A stretch of 64,000 nucleotides of DNA from Cruorifilaria tuberocauda (taxonomy: Eukaryota > Nematoda > Chromadorea > Rhabditida > Onchocercidae). Positions 1 through 11,500 of this stretch are shown here, one piece after another (the stretch's first letter is position 1; each line of letters starts with the position of its first letter). The notes under the pieces were generated by a model. The model did no database searches. It was given only the letters and a program-made list of their open reading frames with translations, and was not told the DNA's origin. A program made the translations under genes and the position numbers. The DNA lies in assembly GCA_013365365.1 (NCBI GenBank), contig JABVXU010000158.1, positions 1 through 64,000 of the forward strand, in the 5' to 3' direction.

Positions 1-731
1 TTTAAATTTAAAAACAAAGGATTTCCTTAAGAAAGCTTGTAAAACCACAGACATACATTTAGCCTACAATAGCCTACAATAAAGAACAAAGGATTTCATC
101 ATTCTTCATTTCCTCGCTTTTTCAGCGACACAAACTAAGGCAATAAGTTCTTAGCATAATGGTCCAGGAATTCCATCATGTAATTCGGTGCAAGAATTGC
201 TCTTTCAAATAAAATTTTTGTGTATTTTATAGCACTTGCAAAAAAATTTGACAATTATTCCAAACATGTATTGGCTCCGATAATTATAAAAAATTCATAA
301 CTCATTCGCTTTCATCATTTTCCACCTATTTTATTACATCGGCTTAAAGTGCACGTTCTTGTTAAAGCACAAAAAATACAGAAAGAGCGATTGCCATCAG
401 AAAGCGAGTCATTCCCACTTGCACGAACCAGTAACCATTATACTGTATGTGACCTGAGCAGGGCTTTCCATATCAGCATATTGCAAGTTAATTAATAGTT
501 CCATATGCAATCTGTCATATGCATTAAATCACCTGAACAAACATCTCTCATCTCAATCGCAACTATTCATCAGTGAAGCCAGCACAGTTTATATTTAATT
601 CGTAGCTTGCATTTGTTTTATAGTTTTAAGGGAAGATAACAGAAAAACTTTTAATGTGTGATTTCCGGGATTCTCGGCAGACAGCTTCTGCGCTTCCCTC
701 CTTTTCTAATATCCCTATTTTCATTTAACAG
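1..731. other. Left-edge non-coding sequence
   Basis: AT-rich sequence with no reading frame I can support on either strand. It may hold introns or upstream exons of the gene whose 3' end follows. A 10-base unit (AGCCTACAAT) is repeated twice in tandem at 61-80. Confidence 0.4.
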
Positions 732-1116
732 CTAAGACAGGTTGAAAAGAAACTTCTCGAACATTTGTTTAAAAGATATTTTTGGAAGAGCGTCACTCAA
801 AGTCCAATTTGAAAGAGAAGCTGAAAATTTGGGAGGACATTGTTGCATTGTGTCCAATCAAATAAAGTGTAGATCAGAGATAGTGATGTATAATGATAAT
901 GTTATTTGCGGTAGCTTGGCATTGTTGGTTTTGTTGTGATAGTGGGGTGGTTGGGAAGAGTTGCTGAGTCCGGTTTTCAGGACTTCAGATATACTGTGGA
1001 TTATTGATTCTAAATTCGTGGAGAAGTTCGATTCGATCATGTTGATGTGGGAGAATGAGCTGGAAAACACGAAAGGGGGCGTTATTTGTACATGTAATTT
1101 CGCACTTTCAGATTAA
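732..1116 (+). CDS. 3' end of an unidentified protein-coding gene
   Basis: I do not recognise the family. The last exon, 943-1116, opens after an acceptor (TTGTGATAG) and reads 57 codons to TAA, beginning WGGWEELLSPVF and including DSKFVEKFDSIMLMWENELE. An upstream segment, 732-841, opens after ATTTAACAG with LRQVEKKLLEHLFKR and ends with KEKLKIWEDI before a GTTGCA donor. The two halves of that segment are in different frames, joined at a T5 run (779-783); one extra T would restore continuity. Alternatively the second half is a separate exon starting at 776. The 5' part lies outside the window or in 1-720. The stop codon lies 10 bases before the SPT2 start codon and past that gene's trans-splice acceptor. 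Composition suggests a helical, charged protein. That this is coding is fairly likely; its function is unknown. Confidence 0.5.
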
Positions 1117-1125
1117 TGATTATTT

Positions 1126-4100
1126 ATGGATATATTCGACGATATATTAAAACAAGCAAGCAGTAATACTAAAAATGCCAGTAAAGAAATCAAGGAAATC
1201 GATGAAGCACGCCGAAAGACTAAAAAATGTATGAGTATACGATTGGCTGCGGAACGGAAGCAATCGAAAATTGTGAAACCTCCCCTCGAAAAACCGAAAG
1301 TACTTCATCTTATTCGTTATTTGGCTATTCATTTTTCAGTTTTTGTTTTCTTTACACTTCCTTTTACTGGGGATAAAGTGAGGTAATATTTACCGGATTT
1401 TTTTAGGCTTTAATTCCATAACCTCTTTTCTCTGGATGAAATGAAGTCTTGCTAAAGGAGGTAATGGTATCGTTGTACTTCACCAGGTCTTCTCCAATTT
1501 TATTTTCAGGTTTTTAAGATTTTTGTTTGAAGAAATAATATCTTGCTGCGAGTGGAAGATCAGTTAAATAGAGTGAATTATGAGCTATTTATCAAATCTT
1601 GTCCATCATTTTAAATCTTCCTTTCTTGAATTTACCATTTATTCCGTGCAACATGTTCTCATTTAATAAAATAATGCGCCCCAAACAGCCTTGCCTACCT
1701 CCATCTGCACGATGCCGCTTCTTCTAATTCCCTCTGGTTATGGTTTTTTTTTCTAAGTTTCAAGTTTGCTTGACCGGTGGCTAGGAGTGGTTTCCTTGTT
1801 GGTTGGAGCTTAGGGTTAATGTTTAGTCATAATTCATAATTCGATATTGCTGAAATGTGAGACTTTCACATTTATACATTGTTGAATTGGTTAGATTGTG
1901 GATTTGACCGTAGCAGTCTTTGATAAATGATAAGTTTTGAAGGACTTAATTATCCTGTTCGTTTCAGTTATTTAAAGATTTACTCCTCATCTGTCTAGTC
2001 ACACTTCCTAATTTGCAATTTTTTTTCAAGTTAATTTAATCAAATAATTCTATTCAGTGCAAATTGGAGAATAATTTCATTTTCAAAGTCTTAATCTTCG
2101 GATAAAAAGTAATTACACAAAATGAATTGATTTGCATTACGTGAATGAATTTTCAGTTTATTATTCCGAAGAAAAAAACGAAAGGTGATTCGGACGTCGA
2201 TAAGAAAGTAGCGTCATTTTTAAAAAGAAAGGAAAAGGAAAAACAGGAAATATTAACTCAGAAGAAAAAGCAGAAGGAGGAGCTCATAAAATTAAGATTG
2301 CAAAGTTATGGTGGAAAGGTTAGAGTTTCATTTTAGTCTTGAGGAACTTTCGAAGATTCTTTCAGTTTAATAGCTTGCCTTCTACTTATTAACTGCTATA
2401 TCTTGATAATGAAACTCGTATTTTTTTCTCTTAAGTTAAAATCGATTCATTTTTTATCTTATTTTTTAGGCAAATAAAAAACTTGCTAAACATTTCGGTA
2501 GTACTCCAATTCAATTGCAACAAAAGTATGGTAATGATCGCGAACACGAAGAATATCTAAAAAAACAGCAAATTAAAGAGGAGGTTAATTTCATGCTTTA
2601 TTGTGTGTTAAGAAAACTATTTCTTGCATGAAACAACGTAATTGTTACCCAGGCATTCAAATGTGATGGTACTACAAACATTAGACACAAACGCGCGTCA
2701 GGTCTGAGGGCATTTGAATCGTTGCTGAACCAAATTTTTCCTAGTTCTGAAGCCATAAGTTATTAAATAAAGCATTACTGGTTATCGCGTAGTACATATT
2801 TATCATTTTTACAAATAATGAATCAACAAAGCGAGAAATTACTTTAAACAAATAATAAAAAAATAAAAAAAACTAACACAAAAGACGTAGAGAAAAACAA
2901 ACAATAAAACAACAGTCTTAAACAAAATCAAGAAGGTCAAATATATAATAAACAAAACAGTAATCTCAAAATTCAATTCCAAAGTATCATTTTGTATTAA
3001 AATAATACTTTGGATTGAGTTTATTTTAATAATGTTTATTACAAACGGAATTGAGAAATGATTTAATTTCCTAAACATTTTTGAAGTGATGCTTCAAAAG
3101 TTCGCTTCACGCATATATAGTTAACTCATATTATAAATATATTGGCTTGTATGGTTCATGAATTCAATATTTATGAATTTGTTTCCGTATTGTAATGTAT
3201 TCTTCTAAGCAAGTTATTCTGTGTCTGTTCTGTAGGAAGAATCTAATCGTCTCAGCAGTGAGTTGCGTGGAAGTGTCGTGAAGGCCCTGGAACGGAAGAA
3301 AATAGTTGAAAAAATGGAAGGTGGAGCAGAATCTTGCAGAAATGGTCTTTGTAAAGCCAGCATTAGCAAAATGAATAATTCTAAATATTTAATGTAAGTT
3401 CATATTACCTGCGCTTTGTATATTTTATATATACTGTACGCCATGGCAAGTGGAATCTGTTAAAATATCTGTAAAATGCTTCGTGTTTCAGGAAAGAAAA
3501 TTCTTCAGGGCCTTCCACTTCACGTGTCTTAGAAGGTAAATCGAAGAAAATTGATACGAAGATCGTAATTAAGCGCCGCTTACCTCCATCGGAGTCAGAT
3601 TTTCTTTCTCTGATGAAGAAAGTGGGTGAAATTCACTTATTATAAGTAGCTTCATACTTCGATATTCAGTGAAATGTCTAGAGTTTTATGAGTATTTCTC
3701 AAGTCCAATTTTTCATATTTCATTTAATTCTTCATGTTAATTACTTTTTTGAATAAGATAAACATAAACGATCATGGAAAATGCAGAAAATTAGGGTTAA
3801 TGGAAATACTGTACTTCATAGGTTAATGTAAATCCTTTCAAAAATGAGGAGTTCTGTTTCAGGCAGAAGCAATCCAGAATGGTAAAGCCTCTCCAAGCCC
3901 GCCACCTGCTCCATCTCTTCCAAAAAAGAAAACACATGGTCTACTTCGGCAAGACGCTAGGGAAATTAAATTTCATGCGAGTAAATCAAATTCAGCAAGT
4001 GAGAGCAGTAAAAAGGCTACTACCACCATACAGCGAAGGTTTTTTTCACTGTTGAATTGTAAATAAGTCGAAGTCTTAAATAAATTGAATTTTATTCCAT

Positions 4101-5409
4101 TACATTTTATATTTAGTTCTAATGCTATGAAGAAGATGATTGGTATTCAAACTGATCATATCAAAGGACGGAAGTTACCGTCATCCATATCTCCTGGATC
4201 CCTTTCATCACGGCGTTATCTTCCAGGCGATATCAGGTTTGTATATTACTTCATATTCAATTTCTTGAACTTTATAATCTTTAATAATTTTTTGAATTAT
4301 ATTCATTGCATCTAAATACGGGGTTTGTTTCCAATGAATAGTGAGAATATGATTATCATTGTGGTATAAGTTAGTTTATGTCAAATTAGTTGTTTCAGAT
4401 ATCAAGGAGCTCCTCCAGAGCAGTCTCAGGCAAGTGTTAAGACAAGTGGAAATCTATCGAATTTAGCCAAAACTAACGTGAAGGATTCTAATAATAAGGA
4501 CATACAAGCAAGGTGAAAATATAGAGTAACTGATTTAAATTTCATTTGGAATGATCATTTTTCGTGCTAGATACTACACATGACTTTAAATGCGGGGAAA
4601 TAGTGAATTAGTAAAAATATTGGATCTCGTATCTTTAGGATTAATTTTTTTTTGTTTATAATTTTTGAGTTTTACAAATAAATATTTTGTGCAAGATTAT
4701 TGTTTGCTGAATTATTTCACAGTATTTAATACTTAAATTTATACAGAAGAAAAAGTTTTTTTTCCAGAAAACCTAAAAGAATTATTGAAAAAAATTTTGC
4801 AAGAACTGATCGACGGCAGGATCCATCAGTACAAATGATGTCACGGCGAGAGGAAGCAACTGCTCGATTCAAAGCTCATAAACATTCACATCTAAAAAAT
4901 CTAAAAAATCGACATCGTTTAAAGAAGTATTTTTCTTTTCATTAAAGCTTTATAGATCAGTTAATCTATTCCGCAAATACTACCTGTGTTTAGACTGCGA
5001 AGAGAAGATGGTGAATTGGATGAGGATGTTGATGATGAAGAGTATGATAGCGAAATGGATGATTTCATTGATGATAGCGAGTTTGACGAACATTTGAAAC
5101 GCGGCGATTTTGAGGAAACACTACGGTATTTTTTACGTTAGCATTTTGTTTCGGATTATGTATGCAGTGTACTTTTAAAGCTTTTAATTTTGCTCGTCTT
5201 TAGTTATATTTTCCCAACTATCATATTTTTTAAGGTTGATAAATCCACGGTATGACAAAAATCGTTGGAAATTAAGAGAACGGATGATTGATGATCGTCA
5301 CATGGAAGCAAGTTATCGTGACATTGCGCGTGAGGAAAAACGAAGTTCAAGAATAGGTTTGATTGAGGATATTCGAGAAGCGCACTACGGTAAAAGCATA
5401 ACGTTATGA
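1126..5409 (+). CDS. spt-2: SPT2-family histone H3-H4 chaperone
   Basis: Exons: 1126-1299, 2157-2318, 2470-2583, 3236-3393, 3492-3621, 3863-4038, 4117-4236, 4399-4512, 4768-4926, 4994-5125, 5235-5409. All phases agree and the joined frame encodes 537 residues. The N-terminus (MDIFDDILKQA) and the lysine/arginine-rich, coiled-coil-prone body fit the SPT2 family. The C-terminal block is diagnostic: an acidic stretch (DSEMDDFIDDSEFDEHLKRG), then an NPRYDKNRW segment and a closing MEASYRDIAREEKRSSRIG, which matches the conserved H3-H4-binding end of SPT2 proteins. Family knowledge: SPT2 acts in the nucleus and nucleolus on chromatin during transcription and limits spurious histone turnover. The start ATG is 16 bases after a TTTCAG acceptor at 1110 with no compatible upstream exon, so a spliced leader is probably added there. 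Exon boundaries are inferred; the family call is strong. Confidence 0.88.
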
Positions 5410-8400
5410 TTTTATTTAATGAAAGGAAATGTTATGGTGCACAAATTGCTGTTTGCGGTTGTTTAGGTAGTCGTTGATATTGCATAATTCGAATAAGTTT
5501 GTGCAGTATGAATATATATCCATTTCACTTTTTATTACTTTTCAGGATATTAGAAACTCTTTGTACTTCCTAACCTAGTATCATCTCTTCTTTTATTTTA
5601 TCGTGGCTGGTCGATTTCTCTACAACTGCAACTTAAGTTACTTTCTTCATTTTTCTTGATTGGACACACATATAGGATTATTTATTAAAAATCTAGTTGT
5701 GAAATTTCGAATATGATTCCTAATTTTTATAACACTTGAATGTAAAAAAAAAAGTCTTGTTCATATCATTTTTCAACGAAAAACATTTCAGTCCTTGTAT
5801 TGTTCCTTGAAATTTTTTCAATTTAACGTTTCCGTGGAGTCTGTTTTAACATAACAATGTAAAAGATGATTATTCGACATTGTTGCTTTATACAATCTGT
5901 TTTACTACGCTTCTGTCTTCGAACACTGCATATTTGATTTTCCGAATATTTTTGCAGTGATTTTCCTCAAAATTTGCGTCTGCTCATACATAATTTCATG
6001 GCTTTCTTTTCCTGTTTTACTATCATTTTTAATACTTATCAATACTATACTGTAAAATATGGTAATGACATGACAATAAAAATTCCGAAACTTTTAATGT
6101 TTCAATCAATTAGATGTTATTGGGAGAGAATTAAGACTTACTAAACTTGAAGCCATTTATAAAGTTACGATTGAATAAGCGACTTATTATTTTCCCTTAT
6201 CGCTTGGATTAGAGCGAGATATCTGAAGATATTGACGGTACAGCAAGCAATAAAGCAACTGTACTAAAAACATAAAAAACGATAAATTGAGTGATTAAGC
6301 TAAAAATTTCGACACATTGTTCGATGGCAAGAGATAACTTATGCTTTATATATCTTTTTCCTAGGACCTTAAAAAAAAGTCCAAAAATGTGACCCAAATA
6401 TGGTAATTTGTTTGGAAAGATATTATGTAACTGGCGCAGTTGATGCAGCACGGACCTACCGACCTATAAATAAGAAAAGGAGCGATATAACAATGAACCG
6501 TCATTGTTCCAAGCATGTCCTTGACCGATTTATGTCTTCTTTTAAAGAATGGGTTTGATATAATCATATCAGAAATGGGTTCTCATTTTTGGAGTTATTT
6601 TTCTGTTACATCGACATCCGACAAGTAGTTTCAGCATCGTATATCATCCAGCAATCAGAAAAAGAAGGCCTCTTGGTACATGCATGTCACATTAGCATGA
6701 AATTCGAAATTTGTTGCTTCATTAATGGGTGATGTTTTGTATGAGTTCTTTTCAGAATCCGTTCAGTTGAGGGTCTCTTGGATTTACTTCAGTTAATTGC
6801 TTGGTTCATTTCACTCGACTTGATTTCCTTGATCATTGTAGATCTGTTTTTTGAAGAAAATTTCCTGCAGTCTCTTCCATAGATTTCTCCAATGTAAATT
6901 TTTCGATCACTGATTCCCATCACTTTCAATAGCTGAATTGACGTTATTACCATTCTATGCACATCTAAGGATCTAACTGCTGTGTTCAAAACCGCAGTAC
7001 CGATTCATTCTATTTCAACTGAAAGGCTAGAAGTACTGATTTTTTTTCTAGCACTTAGTTCATGCTATTTCCAAATTTCATCTCTGTTTTGAGTGAGTCA
7101 AGCAAATCTTACGGTGATATTTGATTGAAATCCCTTCATAAATATGAATCACGGTATTTTTCAAATATTCACGAAAAAAACCACCAAACTAAAAATCGTA
7201 ATCCAAGTGTAAATAAAAAAAAGTACTTTCGTTTGAATGATAATTTTGAGTTCTAATTTTATTTTTGTCAAGTAATTGTCGGAATGTACAGGTAACCACG
7301 GGGTTGAACGCGACAGTGACATATCCGAGTAGTGGAAATCCAGGGATAAGAAAAAAGGAAACATAATGCGGGCCATGACCCAATTGCATCGCGGAGCTGA
7401 GTGACTGACTCGACAACTGAGCCGAGGGATTGATATATACGAGGGATGAATGAAATCGCCTCATCGGCACTCTTTGCTTGATTTCCCGATTGCTGCTCTG
7501 TTGTAGGAAAGATGTGCTCTCTACGTCCTGTTACTATTCTCCTTCAGGTGTTTCATTTAAAATTCTAATCCTCCTGTAAGCTTGTGACGTTTGATTCTGC
7601 ACGCTTTAAGTCAGTTACTCGGGCCAGATCTTACTACATTATTTTACAGCTGTGATGAAGCAATACTCCTCTCTTTTAGGGCTTATTTTTAATTCATTTT
7701 AACCATCCATTAATTTCGATAATTTTGGCATCAAAGTTTAAAAAAAATTATCTATTCTTCTATTACTTTTTTATCCAACAATTTTATACTGAAATTTGAC
7801 TAGGAAATGAGTTGAAACAAATAACTGGACTTCAAGAGTAGGGATTCGGTAATGAGGAGATTTAAACTGAAAATAAATCTGTGTAATTATGTTGAATGTG
7901 CATATCTCTTGGCTTTCCAACAGTGGTTCATTAATGCATCGCATGGCATCAGAAATATTATGCCAGCTTCAAGTAGTCTTGCAGTACTTCAACTCTTGAA
8001 GTCGTGGAAAGTTCTGGAAATACTGCGGAATATGAGCAGATATTATTAAACAGAAAGCTAGTTTCATACAATTTGATTGTATAACAGAATGCAGCAAAAA
8101 ATTCTTTCGATGGAATACAAGTGGACTTGTTGATAAAAGTATTCTACGTTTTTAGTGAGCTTAAATTTGATTTATTTTGCAACAAACAGCGAATTATGAA
8201 AAAGTTCATTCGTCCATAATTTACTTGAGGGTCGCTGATTAATTTGTATATATATATAATCGCTATGAAGACAAATAATCAAGAGAAGACTTTTATATTG
8301 GTCATGTTAAATAAGCAAATGATGGGACAAATATAAAAATAAACGAATGTAACCTGGAAATTCAGTTCACGTACTACAAACTCAGTATATACATCACATT

Positions 8401-8530
8401 GGTGATCTTTGTTTGACGAAAACAGCCTATTAGAAATATATCGCCTTCGGGGATTTCTTCTAACTTTTGCAGTTTTGAAAAAAGTAATTAATTAAAAATT
8501 GATTGTGGTGACTTTTCAGCGGATCGTTAC
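5410..8530. other. Intergenic region upstream of the PAN/ZP gene
   Basis: No supported gene. A less AT-rich patch at about 7270-7510 ends in a GTTGTAG acceptor followed by a 12-codon reading frame starting with ATG at 7512 (MCSLRPVTILLQ) and a donor at 7548. It could be an alternative first exon of the next gene, whose signal-peptide exon starts at 8531. A TATATA-like string lies at about 7432. The rest is AT-rich filler. Confidence 0.3.
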
Positions 8531-11500
8531 ATGGATCGATTATTATTTCTTGCATCTTTTATTTGCACGAAACAAGCGATGGCACTGTTTGGCTCCATCA
8601 ACGGTAAATTCTTTTTTGTTTTATCCTGAAAGTGATATAAATGTAGATGTTAATGTCTTAGGAAATCTGATTACTCTCGTGAACGTTTTTGGATTTGGTT
8701 TCACAGGCAAATTGTTTATTTGGCTTTGATTGAACACCGTCGAATTATGGTTTAGTTGTTTGAAAATTGAGCTGTCTGCTGGTCATACAGGTCGATACCA
8801 ATGCTCTTTTCAGAACTGATGGTAACAGCCATCAGTCAAGAGAGGTAACCGTGACCCTAGGTCAATAGCTACACCTCCAATAAACTCTTGTACGATCTTA
8901 AATCATAACCTAACCCTAAGTGAACAATACACCCTTGATAAACTTTTGTACAATCGTAAACAATACAGCACCTTAGCAAAACCTCGGGCGTTCACAAAAG
9001 ACGAGTAATTTGTGATGAAAAGGTTCACAAAGATGAAAAATACAACTTCAAGCTTCCTTGCATTTATAGCAATAATGAACCATGGAGAAATTTAATAATG
9101 AAAGGATTTGTTAGTAGTTAAATATAGTTTCGAGAAGTTTCTCGACAATTACAGTGACAGTTGGGAAGTATGCATGAATCAGAGCACGTTAAATCGATGT
9201 AATCAATTTTTAATGTGTTTATTTTATAGACGAAACAGGTTAGTAAGACTTGCGCTTTTTCATCTGATATATATTTAGCAAAGAAGAAGAGATTTGAGGA
9301 TTGTGTGCGATGTGAAATTTGGATTAAATAAATTAGATATTTTGCTGAAAAATGGATTATGATGAAAATTACATAGTTTGAAGGGAGCTTAAAAACAGTT
9401 GTTGAAAAAGAGATATCGTTAGGTTGATTTGATTACTGTTTGATTCGGTTTATAGGTCAAATTAAATGTGTAAAAAATGTAGCGTTAATGAAGGTTCATT
9501 TCATATTGTGCGCTTATCACATACATTATCGAACGAGGTCACCTAATGGAAGGTGAAATAATCGAAAAATGGCAAACGAACGCTTTTCAGGAATGTCTTC
9601 AACACTGCTCTAAAGTATGTTCATTCAGTACTTGTGGTGTAAAGAGTTGAGAATGCTTCCAATTATTTTAAATTTTCAGCTAAGAAATGTGAAATTTCAG
9701 CACAAGAAATGTACAGCAGTGAATTTCCTGATGAGTGTCCAAGATGATCCGGTGTGCTTGCTTATCGATGCAGCGAGAGAAGGAAATGAATCCGAAATGC
9801 CTATTCCGGAAAGCATAATTTATAGCGCGATATCTTTCTGTCTTGATCAAAGTAAATATTTGCACTTTCACATTTTAAACTGATAGGGGAAAATTCCACG
9901 GTAATAAAAAATGAAAGGCAAGTTTGGTTTAGTGAACTGATCAAATTTTCATTTAAAGGGTTATCGTCACAATGTTCTGGTAATACGGTATGGTCATTTG
10001 AAAGGTTTCCAAACAAGGATCTCATTGAAGACAGCTTTGTAGACCTTGTTGAAGGAACGATTTCGCTTGAAAAATGCTTAACTTCCTGTTTAAACGGGTT
10101 TATTTTTCAATCTAAAATCTTACTTTATATCAGTTTATTTAATTGATCAAGAAGCATAGTGCTTCAAATACTAGGAAGAAATTTCCTCACTAATAGAAAA
10201 TTAATTCCCGAAACTAATGCACAGTTGATTATGGAACGAAAATACAAGTGTTGAACCATGAAAGGACATATACATAAGAAGCTTTTGATAAGTTAAGCAG
10301 GTTCTGTTATGTTGCAATAAATTAGAATTAAACGATGCCATACATCAAGGCCTTTTGAAAATTTTTAACATCACGAAGTAATTTTCGGAAAATTGGGCAA
10401 AAGCCATTGGCTATTTTAGAAAGCGACTTATTCCAAATTTCAGGAAGCAGTGCAGAGCGGCTTTGTATAATAAAAAAGCGGCGCAATGTCGTTATTTGAA
10501 TGTGTCAATTCAAAATGTTTACAATGTGAAAAAGTTCTTCAAACGTAATGAAGACGTAGATTTATATGAAAACAATTGTTTCCCAGAACGTTAGTTCGAA
10601 TTTGACAGCATAAGTTTATTGTACTTATAATGCATCCATTTGCATCGATAGTGAGATGGACTGTTTTGACATTATTGCAAATTCGATCACTTTATAAAAT
10701 CGGCTTTTGTCTAAGCTATCTTATTTGTGGTTATGGTAGCAGCAAGAAATGTTTATACGGTAATAATCCGATACACTAATTTTTCTATCAGATCTTGCTA
10801 TGAATGTTGCACAATGTCAATTCGTTCGAATGCAGTCTTCCGGTTTCACAGATTTTTTTGATGAGCGTATTGCGGATGTAAGTGGCATTGCTGAATGCGA
10901 GCAATTATGTCTTACGTGGGACAGTGGTAATTGTCGTTATTTTACATATCACCGAGCAACACGCATGTGTTATCTAAGTCACACGTCACCTCGAACTTTG
11001 AACAAGAACCTTCTACAGAATTATGACTTAAATTTGTCTTCTGGTGATCTGGAGGACTGTATACAGTGTCAGTTTCGTAATTTTAAGTTTAGTTTTTATT
11101 ATAGATAAGAAAGTTTTGAAGTAAAAGGTATTAATCATAAAGCAGATCTGATGAGTAAACAAATTCAAATTTTCATTACAGTTAAGCTAAAGTGTAAACC
11201 GGATAGGATGCATATATATGGGGCATCGTTAAAAATGTTTTCTGGAACACTTATGACGAAAAACGATAAAATAGTTTCCTGCGAAAGAAAATTCTTTCAC
11301 GTACATGAGTTCGATGCTGAGATGCCATATAATGAATGCGGAATGCAAAAAACTGTTCGTATTTATTGCCTCAAATCACAGCATTTCAATTCCAAATTTT
11401 TTTTCGAAGTTTTCTGCTTACATTTTGCAGTCTCTTTCTTCATTCATCTTTTGACAATTCTTCCCTTAAAGAAGAAAAAAGTGAACGGAAAAAGAAAAAA

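Noticed and set aside
1147..1332. Antisense open frame over the first SPT2 exon
   Set aside because: Mirror of a lysine-rich coding exon; no independent support.
7189..7470. Minus-strand 93-codon open frame
   Set aside because: No start context or flanking splice sites; explained by local GC-richer composition upstream of a gene.
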